A DNA stretch of 64,000 nt from Chelonoidis abingdonii (GCF_003597395.2 NC_133770.1:13067482-13131481); one strand, 5' to 3'. Shown: positions 33,770-45,227, counted from the stretch's first letter. The notes: generated by a model from the sequence alone, not told the origin. Program-made: numbers and translations.

Positions 33770-35335
33770 CTGGGCATGGAGGCTTGCTGCCAGGGGCTGC
33801 AGAGACATGCCCACGGTGTCCATGCTGTATGTAAAGGGGCAAGTCCAGCCCCTGTACTGGCACAGAGTGCTGTGGATGCTGTTCCACTTCACAGGGCATG
33901 AAGGATGGAGAGGCTGCAGAGGAGCAGACGGGGAGTGGAGGGGGAAGAGATGCTGCAGACCATTGCCCGTTGCTCCACTTGATGTTGTGCGGGCATGGAA
34001 CTCACATAAGGGCTGGAGGAGCAGCTGCACTGTGGCCTTGCTAAAACACCGCCTCTAAATTCCAATCGCAGTGATAGGTCCCTGTGACTGAATTTGAAGG
34101 AAAACTTTGGATTCCCCAGCAGCAAGTCTCCATTACCTCATTAAGGCCCAATACTGACTTCGATGGAGTGCGGGCTAAGTAAGGACACCAGGACAGGGCC
34201 CTATATTGGCATTATGGACCCAGACTGCCAAAGCCTCGTCTGGATTTTGAATGCTATAGAATTCCAAACTCTGAACCCAGGGCCTGTTTTGCTTGGGTCC
34301 CTCTCCAATAACTAACTCACGTTTGTGTTTATTGGAAGTAGTCAGGAGACGCCTTCCGCAGAGAAGCAGAAGAGTTGTGCTTCCTCGGGCTCAGCTACAG
34401 CTTTAGACTGCGAACATTTCTCAAGCAAACAAGTCTCTCCCTGCACCATAATCCTCAAGGTGAAAAAAACAAATGGCTATTGATAATAGCTGGTCCTATG
34501 ACATGTACAATTTGCATAAGACCTTCGCTAGATAATCACTCGTCTAATGCGACCACTGAATTTAAAAGGGACTTGGCTTTTGTCTGTTGGTTTGATCTCA
34601 AAACGGCACACGGGGCAAATGACTAAGCATCGACATGAGCAAAACATTTTTTTTAAACTCTATTCAGTTGGTACCTTAGTTTGTCTTTAATACAGTGTTT
34701 GCTCACTATTAGTCACTTGCACGACTGTGCCAGATTTGAGGCTAGCTTGTTGATATACGCAACTCTCCCAAATTGATCACTACACTGCATCTGGACACCT
34801 GTGGCTGGCCCAGGCCAGCTGACTGCGGCTCAGGCAAGGGGGCTGTTTACCTGTCATGCAGATGGGACCCTCCCATCTCAGAAGGTCCTAGAGGCCAGGA
34901 GCCAGTCCAGTCAAACACTAGGATTCCTGGTACACATGGTACATTTGGGAGTGTTGAGACACTTCAGGTTTGTCTCTCAATTCTCTTGTACCTTGCAATC
35001 ACTCACGCCCACGCGGCATTGACATAATAACAAAAAAACTACCATTCAGCCGTGGTAATGCGTTATGCCCTCGTTGCACAGCTGTGAATGGCACTAGACA
35101 GCGGAGACTCCCTGGGATTCTGACTTTCCATGAGGCAACTTCCCCGTTCTTGTGTTAACATTTAGTGGGGGTAGTTAGCAGTCCCTTACTGCAAAGCTGC
35201 ACTGTGGCAGTCTGTATAGAAAAGCCCATGTTCCTTGAATACTTTGGGGGGCTTCTCTTCTATTGGATGCATATTTGGCTTGCGCTTTGGAAATGCTAAA
35301 TCATGCACTTTGGGTTTTGGCCTGAGTAAAGCGTA
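33770..35335. other. Unassigned DNA
   Basis: No gene or repeat is recognised. Confidence 0.4.
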
Positions 35336-35640
35336 TCTTCCAGAAAGCAATCCGTCTTCATTTGAAGACCTCCAGAGATGGAGACTCCATCACTTTCCTT
35401 GGCAGTTTGTTCCAGTGGTGAATCATTCTCGCTGTTAAAAATCAGTGCCTTATTTCTAATTTGAGTTTGCTGGGCTTCAGCTTCCAGCCATTGCTTTCTG
35501 GTATGTTTTTCTCAGCTAGGATTAAAGAGCCCTGTAAATAGTACCTTGTATTTTGTCCCTCTGAAAGTACTTAGACACTGTAATCAAGTCACGTCTCAAT
35601 CTTCTTTTTGATAAACTAAACAGATTGAGCTCTTTGAAAG

Positions 35641-36245
35641 GTACATGAGAACGGCCATACTGGGTTAGACCAATGGTCCATCTAGCCCAGTATCCTGTCT
35701 CAGGACAGTGGCTAATGCCAGGTGCTGCAGAGGGAATGAACAGAACAGGGAATCATCATGTGATCCATTCTCTGTTGCCCATTCCCAGCTTCTGGCAAAC
35801 AGAGGCTAAGGACACCATCCCTGCCCATTCTGGCTAATAGCGATAGCTGGACCTATTCTCCATGAACTTATCTAGTTCTTTTTTGAACCCTGTTATAGTC
35901 TTGGCCTTCACAACATACTCTGGCAAGGAGTTCCACAGGTTGACTGTGTGTTGTGTGAAGAAATACTTCCTTTTGCCCTTCTGCCTAATAATTTCATTTG
36001 GTGACCCCTAGTTCTCGTGTTATGAGAAGGAGTAAATAACACTTTCTTATTTACTTTCTCCACACCAGTCATGATTTTATAGACCTCGTTCATATCCCCC
36101 CTTAGTAGTCTCTTTTCCCAACTGAAAAGTCCCCATCTTTTTACTCTCTCCTCATACCCCTAATCATTTGTGTTGCCCTTTTCTACACCTTTTTCCATTT
36201 CCAATACATCTTTTTTGAGATGTGGCCACCAGATCTGCAGGCAGT
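35641..36245 (-). mobile_element. CR1 LINE inserted in CR1
   Basis: It begins, read backward, with the 3' end agaacggccatactgggtta. It then holds the coding end: the minus-strand frame 35908-36093 carries NEVYKIMTGVEKVNKK and HNTRTRGHQMKLLGRR, typical of the CR1 reverse-transcriptase C terminus, before a frame change. The fragment is 5'-truncated. Confidence 0.8.
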
Positions 36246-36531
36246 AGTCACATGTGCGCTGCAAACGGAGGTATGATTGCAGCACAGTTATGTCTACCTG
36301 AGCTAGCTTTATCTAGCTAGCATGGCTAGAGATAGCAGTGAAGATGTGGTGACATGGGTTTCAGGGCAGGTTGTACAAGCCCAATAGGAGCCCTGAGTCT
36401 GTGCTTGCATTTTACTAGTCCATGCCACCCTGTCTCCATTACTATTTTTAGCCATGCTAGCTAGATGAAAGCTAGTACAGGTATGTCTGCCCAAGCTGCA
36501 ATCACATCTCTAACTGCAGCACAGACATACT
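36246..36531. mobile_element. Foldback MITE with about 85-bp inverted ends
   Basis: The left half (tatgattgcagc, atgtctacctgagctagctt, atctagctagcatggcta) is repeated inverted on the right (ttagccatgctagctagat, caggtatgtctgccc, gctgcaatcacatc). It sits at the 5' edge of the inserted CR1. The target duplication is unclear. Confidence 0.7.
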
Positions 36532-36700
36532 GACTGTAAGGCATTTTCTCTAGCCCTTCTATGATTGTTATGGCTCTGTTCTGCACCCTCTTTAAATGTG
36601 GACACCAAAGCTGGATACAGTATTCTGGTATCGAACTCACCAATGCTGTATACACTTTTTAATCAGCTGGGTCACTTTCAGTGCAGGGTCAAGAGTGTGA

Positions 36701-38570
36701 ATGTCTGGAACCAGGTTGGTCTTAGTGAATGGCCCGCTACCCTGGACTTCACATTCCTCCTCCATTGATCTAAGGATCAGGCTCTGTCAGAGCACCTCTC
36801 TTTTCTCATGCTCTCTCTCCTGAGGGCCTGAGGAGTAGGTCTCATAGCCTTGGGAATTCTATCTAAGGCTGACGCTGGTTTTGTAGTTTGATTTCAAACC
36901 ATGCAAATGCTCTCAGTGAATGCATGATGGGCACATTTTATGAATCTAAATATAACCCAATGCATGTGCAACTGGTTCTGCCTCACTTCTGACTCTGCAA
37001 AGGGGAGAGCTGGACCTAGGCCTCTTGAGGCTCACCAGAATCCATGGAGAGACAAATGTCTACGCCATAGTTTTCTGGGGATCACAGAAGATATTCCAAG
37101 AATAGAGCCTGGAGTGATTAGACATTGTGTTCTCACCAGCTTTGTTCTCTTTGTATCCCTTTGCAGTCAGTGGATTCTACCCAGGAATCAGACTAAACAT
37201 GAAATCTTGCACAAGTCCTACAAGACATTCTGATGCAAACAGGGTAGAAAATGAATAAATGACACTCTGATTCTTGGCTTTCTTCTTCTACTAGAGTGGG
37301 GAGAAAAGTGCAATTAAGAGCCATCTGTGGTGACAGCCTATCCCTCTTTTAGCATTCAGAAAGCGTTGCTTGCTGCTATATGGGCACAGTCACAGTTTTC
37401 TGAACTTCGCGTCGTGCTGCATCATAACTTCACAAAAAAAATATTGGGGCTTGAGTCTGCCTCCCTTACTCACACCAAACAGGCCCTTACTGCAAGAGTA
37501 GCCTCATTGAAATAAACGGTGCTACTTGGGGGGGAAGGTGCTATTTGGTGAGGACAGGTGGCGGACTGGCCCTAATGAACTCTACCAATCTTCATGCAAA
37601 CAATCGCATTGTCCTCTGCACTGTACGTCTAATCGGACATGACTTCCTCAGCCTCTAGGAAGACCAGTGCACTGTTGTACATGGGATTGTAAATGCGGGC
37701 AACTTTCCAGGGCTTTGCAGGGCACAGTGCTACTGTAACAGCAAAGTAGAAAACACTGAAACTCCGTACTACAGATCAGGGCTTTTCCAGTGCTGTCCGA
37801 GCATGGGCCACACCTTCATAGACTGTTTGATGGATACCTCACTTCTCATGCATGACTGCATGAGCCACCTCCCCCACATGTCATGGGAAATCCCCAGGAA
37901 GCTGGCTTTGCAGCTGTCTTGCTCTGTCAGCATCATCTGACACTGAGGATCTGGCCCTTTACAATACAGTCAAAAGTGCTAAAGTTAAGTTGGATGCTTT
38001 GGAGTAAACTGTTCTGTTACACCCGTGTAAATTGGGAATTTCCCCATTAATGTCTGTCGGCTTACTACGGATTTACAGTTATACACTGGGGGCCTCAAGA
38101 CTGTGTAAAAAGTCAAAGCTGCTGCAGAAACTTGTCCAGAGTTTACAGACTTCAGCTAAAGCTAATGGAACCAGAAAGGGAATATTTAAAAGCCGGCTTT
38201 TGTTTTATAATCAAGACAACTACAGGGAAAGTCACAAGAGTCAGGAAGTCATTGAAAATAAACTCAGCAGTAAAAAGTCTTGTGGGTTTGGAATGTGTGT
38301 GGGAGTTGAAGGTTTACACCCAAGGAGTAACAGGCTCAGACTTTTCTAAAACCAAAATCCTCTCTATCTTTATCCGTGGAGAGAGCATTCCAGACGCTGG
38401 GCTCCCAACAGGGAACAACACTGGCCTTTGCTGAGTCAGAGATGTGTCTGGAGAAATATTTCTCATTATTTTTAAGCACTTCTATCAGCCTCATCAACAT
38501 AGCCCCTGAATGTCTTACACATATTAACAGATGAGTCTTTGCACTTCCTTCTTTTAGAGGATTGTTGTTA
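36701..38570. other. Mostly unassigned DNA
   Basis: A diverged tgtaaatcag-family piece (cacccgtgtaaattggga, ggatttacagttatac) lies at about 37985-38090. No gene is recognised; open frames of about 100 codons (for example 38032-38349) have no motif. Confidence 0.4.
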
Positions 38571-38574
38571 GCCA

Positions 38575-38710
38575 CAATTCACTGATGGGGAAACTGGAGA
38601 TGAAAGGTTAATTGACTTGCCCAAGGTCACCACAGGAAACATGGGGCAGATCTAGGAGGAGAACCCAGATCTGCTGTCTCTTGCAGCTGTTCCTTTACCA
38701 GCAAGATCAG
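38575..38710 (-). repeat. MIR-type SINE fragment
   Basis: The strings gatggggaaactggagatg and gacttgcccaaggtcacc, then gaggagaacccagatctg, match the reverse complement of MIR. Confidence 0.7.
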
Positions 38711-39855
38711 CTCCCTTCTCTATTATCTTACTGATTATAGATAAGAAGGCGAGGAGCTTAACTTAAGATCCTGAAAGAGGCTTTCCGTAGCAGTTTGTGT
38801 GCATATATAATAGTATGGCATACTTGAGAGTATATCAAGCATATACTTGATAGTTTAACAGCTTTATTAGCATGAGTTTAAGATTGGGAAAGGTTGATTA
38901 CTCACCAGTGGTAAAGCAGAGAATAAAGTGACTCACTCTAAATGAATGCTGATAAAATCTTCTAGTCCCTGTTCTACGCATACATAGTTGGAATTCTTTT
39001 CCACTCCATCATGTGTTCTGCAAAGGCCACATGTTAAAGAAACTGTTTCAGGAATCTATGAGGTTTTTAAAATCTTTTTTACTGGGACCATTAAAAAGCC
39101 AGATGCTTGAGTTACCATTCGTCCAACTGGACAAGGCTCAGAGGGAGCCTTATAAATCTCTAAAAATAACCCAAATCACTTTTCTAGAATTAAAATGGTC
39201 ACCACTTTAAAGTCTAATATCTCAGGCCCTGCCCCACCCCCTCACTCAGCTCAGTGGCTGCACGGTACTAATAGTCCTTAAGAGTTACTGGCTAGTGCAT
39301 AAACCTCAGCTGTGTGATTAATGATAAACAGGTAAAATGCCACTCAGATAAATGAGACTCTCTCTCCAAGTATTCCTCCAGCACCAAAGTAATAGCTGGA
39401 CAGCGGGCTCAGTCCTGAAGCACATACTTAGGAGTCATTGAGGGTCTTGCCTAAGACAAGGCAACCCCCATGAAGCCTCTCTCTGGATTTTCCTTACTGC
39501 TTCTGGAGACAATCCCCATTGTGACCCCATGTCCTTGTCTTTCTGGGACGTACACATGACATCTACAGTGTCCAGTTCAGTGATGGCATTGCCAGCTCTC
39601 CTGATCTTATTGTGAGTCTTTGATAGTTGGTTTTTCTTCAGCCTCCAGCCCCTGAAGGAGCACAATTATTCAAGAATCTCAGCCTTCACTTTTTAAAGTT
39701 TCTGGCCCCCCTGGCTGTGGAGAAAAGCCTGAAAACAAAAGAAGCCTAAAGACTCCAACTAGAAAGCAAATAAAAAGAACCCCAAATTTTATTTGGCTTA
39801 AAAATCATGAGGTTTTGGTTCAGGGCCGTTTCTAGATACAACCTAGAATCATCTT
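38711..39855. other. Unassigned DNA
   Basis: No gene or repeat is recognised. Confidence 0.4.
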
Positions 39856-39857
39856 CA

Positions 39858-39985
39858 TTTGACAGATGGAGAAACTGAGGCACATGGCGGTGATGTGACT
39901 TGCCCAAGGTCACCAAGCAAGCCAGGGGCAGAGCTAGGAATAGACTACTAGGTGTCAGTTCAGTGCCCTAACCATGATGCGCATT
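39858..39985 (-). repeat. MIR-type SINE fragment
   Basis: The strings gacagatggagaaactgagg and gacttgcccaaggtcacca match the reverse complement of the MIR core closely. Confidence 0.75.
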
Positions 39986-40166
39986 GGGCATAGTCTGCTC
40001 TCAGCTACACCTGAAGTCAAACGGGTATATGGGTGTAACTGAGCACACTGTTTTGCCCCCTTCTCTGTATCTTGTATCTTGCAATGACTTGTTCACTTTT
40101 AACATGTAAATACTGGGACTGTCCTTTCTTGGCTGACGACAGGTCTTGTAATGGTGCTCTAGAAGT

Positions 40167-40532
40167 CAGGACCAGCGCTAGGGGTTTTAGCGCCCTAGGC
40201 GCATGGCAATTTCGCCGCCCCGCGCCCTGGTCCCGCGGCTCCGGTGGAGCTGCTGCAGTCATGTCTGTGGAGGGTCCGCTGGTCCGCGGCTCCGGTGGAG
40301 CTGCCGCAAAGGTACCTGCGGGAGGTCCACCGGAGCCGCGGGAGCAGCTGACTGTCCGCAGGCATGACTGCAGCAGCTCCACTGGAGCCACGGACCAGCG
40401 GACCCTCCGCAGGCACGACTGCAGCAGCTCCACCGGAGCCGCCTGCCGCCCCCTCCAGCAAAATGCCGCCCACCAATAATCCTGGTGCCCTAGGCAATTG
40501 CCTAGGCCGCCTAAATGGAAGTGCCAGCCCTG
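40167..40532. mobile_element. GC-rich hAT MITE with internal foldback
   Basis: The 8-bp duplication ctagaagt flanks it at 40159-40166 and 40533-40540. The ends caggaccagcgctagg and gccagccctg are imperfect CAG...CTG inverted ends. Inside, cggctccggtggagctgc occurs twice forward and its reverse complement occurs twice, so the middle can form a long hairpin. Overlapping 92-138-codon open frames on both strands are artefacts of this structure. Confidence 0.85.
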
Positions 40533-40540
40533 CTAGAAGT

Positions 40541-41590
40541 GCAAAGTATTATCAGAGTCCTGCTGCTAATTATGTTTGTCAACATTCTGCAGGAAACTCC
40601 TGCCACCTTATTACAGTGCTGTCCCCTAGACACAATCCCTGATTAAACTGATCCTGAACTAATTAGTTCAGCACCCTTCAGGCTCAGGTCAAAACCAGGC
40701 AGTTTGGGATCAGAGGAGCCAAATGAATTTTTACATTTAATTTCAGCTTGTGTGGTTTCAGCACACCATTGAGTTGTGCTACACCCCTGAAGCTTTATAA
40801 GCCACCAAATTTCATATCAATTTATCTGAAAGCTAAAGATGGCCAATGTATCTTCAGTTTTTCACCAAAAAAAAAATTACTATTTTTCCCCCCTTTTCCC
40901 TATGTGTTTCCCAACCAGCTTTCTCTCAAGCTGGTCAAAATTTTTGAAACATGAGAAATGTTGGATTTTTTTTCATTAAGCATTTAACAATTTTTTTTTT
41001 CATAAAAAGATGTTCCACCATTTCTACCTGAAGTCTTACATCAGCAATGGGTCACAGAAAGATCCGTGAGGAACTATCCACCATTGACTGAATCTGGGTT
41101 GAATCTGAAGTTTGTAATGAAACCCTGAAAGAAGATGAGTTTCTCTTAGTCCTGTGCTTCGTCATGAAGGCTTTGTGCATCACTGCTTTGAAATCAAATC
41201 ACAGCTCTGACCCACCAGCCACTTTGTAGATCGAATTCTCATCTAAGTCAATGGAGAGTTCTAATTATACAGCAAGCAGAACATATCTCCACAAACTACG
41301 TTCATTGTGGCTGGAGGATTAGAGATACGGTTTGTACGCAGAGTTCCAATCAACCTCAACAGGAGGTTCTAGATATGGAGTTGAAGAATCACTTATTTGT
41401 TATTGGCAGGCAGCTCAGCCCCATAGTTAAATGGACTATTACTGGATAGTAAAATGAAAAGCGAAACTATCTCTCTCCACACATTAAGAGGATATTATAG
41501 GCCTTTCCCCCATGTTTTGACAGGGTAGCAACTTCCTCTCATACAGCTACTATATTTGCAGAAGCAAAAAACCAGCAGAATAAGCCTCTA
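40541..41590. other. Unassigned DNA with an A/T-run repeat
   Basis: About 40855-41030 has the gaaacatgagaaatgttgg and ttttttcattaagc style of the A/T-run repeats at 6280, 20885 and 44165. The rest shows nothing recognisable. Confidence 0.4.
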
Positions 41591-41725
41591 TGGGCTTGTC
41601 TTCACTACAAAAAAGAAAAAAAATGTGTTCTTGAGTTAAAATCCTATGGAAGACAAGGCAGTTATAGTTTTAACATGAGTTAATATGTTGAGATAAGCCC
41701 CAGGCTTCCCTATTGTTCTTGGCTA

Positions 41726-42123
41726 GGGCCTGGTCTACACTACAGAGTTAGGTCAAGCAAGGCAGCTTGTCAACCTATCTCTGTAAGCATCCACACTAAA
41801 ATGTAGCTCCCACGGATGTAACTTGCCCATTACACCAACTTAATAACACCACCTCTACGAGAGGCGTAGCACTTAGATCGATCTAGTTAGATCGACACAG
41901 CACCAGTGTAAACACTGCGTTGCTTACGTTGACTGTTGCTGTCTTTCAGAAGCCATCCCACGGTGTCCCACACTGACAGATAAATCAGTGCAAGGGCTCC
42001 TTTTGAGGACGCACACCGCCAACACATGGGGCGTAGTGTGGACATGCAAAAGCCATTTAATTACTCTGGTGGGTGTACATCAACATACTTAGGTCAACAT
42101 AATTTTGCAGTACAAACATACCC
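41726..42123. mobile_element. PIF/Harbinger-like MITE
   Basis: The left end gggcctggtctacactaca and right end tacaaacataccc are the mutated inverted ends of a family with a gtctaca core. The middle holds a tagatcgatctagttagatc palindrome. Flanking ctag bases make the exact 3-bp target duplication ambiguous. Confidence 0.6.
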
Positions 42124-42129
42124 TAGGTC

Positions 42130-42319
42130 TGAGGTAGTCAAAAGGGGGACCAAGGGGCCAAATCCGGACCACCAGATGCTTTTGGACAGACCACATTATT
42201 AACAGACTTATTATCATTTTTGTTATTGCAGTGTGAAAAATGTTTCTCTGGAGTCCGGACCTTGACTATACCTTGACCAAGAAATGTGGTCCTTGACAAA
42301 AAATAATTGACTACCCCTG
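42130..42319. mobile_element. hAT MITE, GGTAGTCAA family
   Basis: The flanks cctaggtc (42122-42129) and cttaggtc (42320-42327) match at 7 of 8 bases. The ends tgaggtagtcaaaag and aattgactacccctg are inverted. It inserted at the right edge of the preceding MITE. Confidence 0.7.
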
Positions 42320-42667
42320 CTTAGGTCTTCACTGTTGGAAAAAGGTGTTCTTTTACAGAAAGTTTACTGGTGCGTATTAGTTGGTCCACTAGGATTTTAG
42401 TGAGCTAAGAAGCTGGTAATTTTTACTGCAGTGTTGCTAGGGGAAGTCAACACTATGCACCAACTCACCTGCAACTGGCCTCCCTTAGCTATATCATGAT
42501 AAACTACCTATGTCTTGTCTCCACTAGGATTTTACAGCAAGATAACTAAGGTGCATGAGCTGCCTCACTGTAAAAACACCACCTTTCTTGGCAGTGACTG
42601 CACAGCTTTTAACCTGGCCTGCTGACTCATGTTAAAACTACAAGTGTCTCATCTTAACTTGAGTTAA

Positions 42668-43180
42668 GTATCAGAGGGGTAGCCGTGTTAGTCTGGATCT
42701 GTAAAAGCAGCAGAGAATCCTGTGGCACCTTATAGACTAACAGACGTTTTGGAGCGTGAGCTTTCGTGGGTGAATNNNNNNNNNNNNNNNNNNNNNNNNN
42801 NNNNNNNNNNNNNNNNNNNNNNNNNNNNNNNNNNNNNNNNNNNNNNNNNNNNNNNNNNNNNNNNNNNNNNNNNNNNNNNNNNNNNNNNNNNNNNNNNNNN
42901 NNNNNNNNNNNNNNNNNNNNNNNNNNNNNNNNNNNNNNNNNNNNNNNNNNNNNNNNNNNNNNNNNNNNNNNNNNNNNNNNNNNNNNNNNNNNNNNNNNNN
43001 NNNNNNNNNNNNNNNNNNNNNNNNNNNNNNNNNNNNNNNNNNNNNNNNNNNNNNNNNNNNNNNNNNNNNNNNNNNNNNNNNNNNNNNNNNNNNNNNNNNN
43101 NNNNNNNNNNNNNNNCCCATGAAAGCTCACGCTCCAAAACGTCTGTTAGTCTATAAGGTGCCACAGGATTCTCTGCTGCT
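42668..43180. mobile_element. Penelope-like foldback element containing the assembly gap
   Basis: A 14-bp duplication ttaacttgagttaa flanks it at 42654-42667 and 43181-43194. The left arm starts gtatcagaggggtagccg and runs to the gap; the right arm after the gap is the same sequence inverted, ending ctctgctgct. The layout matches 25473-25685, including the extra outer piece on the left arm only. The right arm has cccatgaaagc where the hammerhead-like core had cccacgaaagc. Confidence 0.75.
42776..43115. other. Assembly gap (340 N)
   Basis: The run of N falls in the middle of an inverted repeat. All open frames across it are meaningless. The true distance between the arms is unknown and could be as short as the 9-base spacer seen at 25593. 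Confidence 1.
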
Positions 43181-43238
43181 TTAACTTGAGTTAAAATCCT
43201 AATGAAGAAAACCCCTTTTTTGTAGTGAAGACAAGGCC

Positions 43239-43904
43239 TGTGTCCACAGATGCTCTTTCAGAACAGCACACTGATCCCAATCCTAAACACGGGATTAAAG
43301 TTAAGACCCAGTCTGGGTCTGCTCGTAAGTTTAAAGTGATTTGTTGGATCAAGGCCACTCTTCCTGTGTAAGCGACAAATCCCTGTTTCCATAGATATTT
43401 AATTCATTTCTTTCACTGAAGGATTAGAAACTTTCACAAACCAGTAAATTCCAACAGGTTCTCTATGAGACGGGAAAAACAACCCCAACAGGCTGTGCAT
43501 CATTACAACCCAGCACTAAGCAGTGTTTTATTGGTAAGAGTATTGAGGGTCACCACTCCTGGATGGAAACAATTACAATTTACAGGAGCTATCAAAAACC
43601 AGATACCTATGAGGTGCCTTAAGGAAAGCTTTCCTAGTCGTCTTGCCTTGGCTTTTAGAGCATGCAGCCAAAAAAGACGGTTGACTACATGAAGCAGAAT
43701 TCCAAATTATGAGAGTTGAGCTAATGAAGCCCACAAATGAAATCCTAAAGTCCTTACTCAAGCAAAGGTCATGGACTCGGTATCGCCAATTTATGCGGGC
43801 AAAATTCCATTGACTGGGAACAGACTAAAAATTCAGGTTCTGATTCAGGAAGGGACATCTCTGTCTATCTCAGGTGCATCACCATACACTCCAAGTGCCT
43901 CCCA
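43239..43904. other. Unassigned DNA
   Basis: No gene or repeat is recognised. Confidence 0.4.
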
Positions 43905-44115
43905 CTCTTTAATCTTCACAGCACCTAATTTATGATGGGGAACTGAGGCACAGACAGAGAGAGTAAGGCTCACATCCTCAAAGGTTCCCACTGAAGGAAA
44001 TGAGGCACCTAAATACCTTCGAGGATCTTGGCCTAAGTGACTTCCCCAAGGTCAGACACAGGGAGTTTTGAGCAAGCAGTTCACGTAACTTGAGCTGCAC
44101 CACTGGACCATCCTT
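43905..44115 (-). repeat. MIR-type SINE interrupted by a MITE
   Basis: The left part tgatggggaactgaggcaca and right part agtgacttccccaaggtca are adjacent pieces of a reverse-complement MIR. They are separated by a small element at 43967-44033. Confidence 0.7.
43967..44033. mobile_element. Small Harbinger-like MITE inside MIR
   Basis: TAA flanks it at 43964-43966 and 44034-44036. The ends ggctcacatcctcaaagg and ccttcgaggatcttggcc are inverted repeats. It is a 67-bp deletion form of the element at 61855. A TAA duplication fits the TWA targets of PIF/Harbinger. Confidence 0.65.
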
Positions 44116-44673
44116 CCTCAACCCCCCCTCGCTCTTCAAGACAATGCTTAAGCACATCCCATTGGCTTAAATTTCCTTCTCTCTTGACTTTTTTGAAAAT
44201 ATTTGACAGTGAATGTTTTAATGAAAAGTTGGCTAGCCATTTTAATATTGATTTTGAAAACCTTCTCAAATTTTGGGGTGAAATTAGTTCATTTTGAATC
44301 TTAGTGAGCAAAAAAATTCAAAATTTTGAACATCTTATTCTAACTCATTCTGCTGTTGAGTGACCATTAGAGCCAAAGGTTAAACTGCAAAAAGTCTAGA
44401 GGTTATTAAATCCATATGGGAGACTGGAAACCAAGACCTCCTGTCACATTTCTGGCTTGCTAGGCCCCTATCCCCAGCAGCCAAGTCCAGGCGGAGGGGG
44501 TGAGACCGGGCTGCTACCACCTCCGCAGCCTGGCTCTCTCTTTCAGGCACAGAGGCAGTGACCCGGAGCAGCCACCTTCAGCCAACGTGAGAAGTGGTTC
44601 CAACCCGCTCCCCGGCCAGACCTGGATGCTACTCATGGACATAGCAGTGTCTGCACTGAGAGTTACATGGGCA
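44116..44673. other. Unassigned DNA with an A/T-run repeat
   Basis: About 44165-44350 (tgattttgaaaaccttctca, caaaattttgaacatc) is of the A/T-run kind. The rest is GC-rich and unrecognised. Confidence 0.4.
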
Positions 44674-45092
44674 CATAGGCACCAACTCCATGTGTGCTCC
44701 AGGGCTGGAGCACCCATGGGGAAAAAATGGTGGGTGCTGAGCACCCACTGGCAGCCATATCAGCTCTCCCCTACCCCCCAGTGCCTCCTGCCCACTGGCA
44801 ATCCCTGTGTATCAGTGCCTCCACCTCCCTCCCTGTACCTCCCGCCTTCCACAATCAGCTGTTTCACGGCATTCAGGAGGCTGGGGTGGGTGGGGGAAAG
44901 AACGCAGCGCGCTTGGGGCAGGGGGCAGAACTGGGTGGGAAGAGGTGGGGCGGGGGTGAAGCAGGGGCGGGAAGAGGCAGGATGGGGCTGAAGCAGGAGC
45001 AGAAAGAGGCGGAGTGGAGTGGGGACATGGCCTGGAGCAGAGCCAGAGGTCAAGCACACACACCCCCGGCATTTTGGAAAGTTGGCGTCTGT
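44674..45092. mobile_element. DNA transposon fragment, CATAGGCGCCAAC family
   Basis: The ends cataggcaccaactcc and gttggcgtctgtg are inverted. The purine-rich interior (gcggga-agaggcgg-type units) and the piece gtgctccagggctg recur at 53530. The 99-163-codon open frames are composition artefacts. The superfamily (hAT suspected) is not proven because no duplication is clear. Confidence 0.65.
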
Positions 45093-45227
45093 GTGTGGTC
45101 ATAGCTATATTGGTTAAGGGCATGGTTATTCTGACATAGCTGTGCCAACAGAACTTTCAAATGTAGATCAAGGCTCGATGATTCTGCTTCCTGTCAGAGC
45201 TCTTGCTCAGAGTGTTGGCTACATCTA

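Larger units (their letters stand above)
35340..36700 (-). mobile_element. CR1 LINE split by a second CR1 and a MITE
   Basis: The host CR1 reads backward from gagactccatcactttcct to acagattgagctctttgaa (35340-35640). It resumes at ctgtaaggcattttctctag (about 36533) and runs to about 36700. The text between belongs to another CR1 type (35641-36245) and a foldback MITE. Minus-strand translation of the distal part (36461-36655) contains PEYCIQLWCPHLK and RVQNRAITIIEGLE, the end of a CR1 reverse transcriptase. Only the reverse-transcriptase tail and 3' end are present. Confidence 0.75.
41592..43238. mobile_element. Nested DNA-transposon cluster with shared outer ends
   Basis: The outer ends gggcttgtcttcactacaaa (41592) and ttttttgtagtgaagacaag (about 43215) are inverted repeats of more than 20 bp. 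Between them lie a Harbinger-like MITE, a hAT MITE and the Penelope-like foldback element with the assembly gap. Internal words related to the ends (aggtcttcactgttgg at 42323, tgtcttgtctccactaggat at 42511) suggest that more than one related element is stacked here. The outer family and its target duplication are not resolved. Confidence 0.55.

Noticed and set aside
42654..43164. Open frames of 118-158 codons on both strands
   Set aside because: They consist almost wholly of unknown residues across the assembly gap.
44500..45123. Overlapping 99-163-codon open frames
   Set aside because: They occur on both strands of a purine-rich DNA transposon fragment; the second copy at 53530 keeps none of them.
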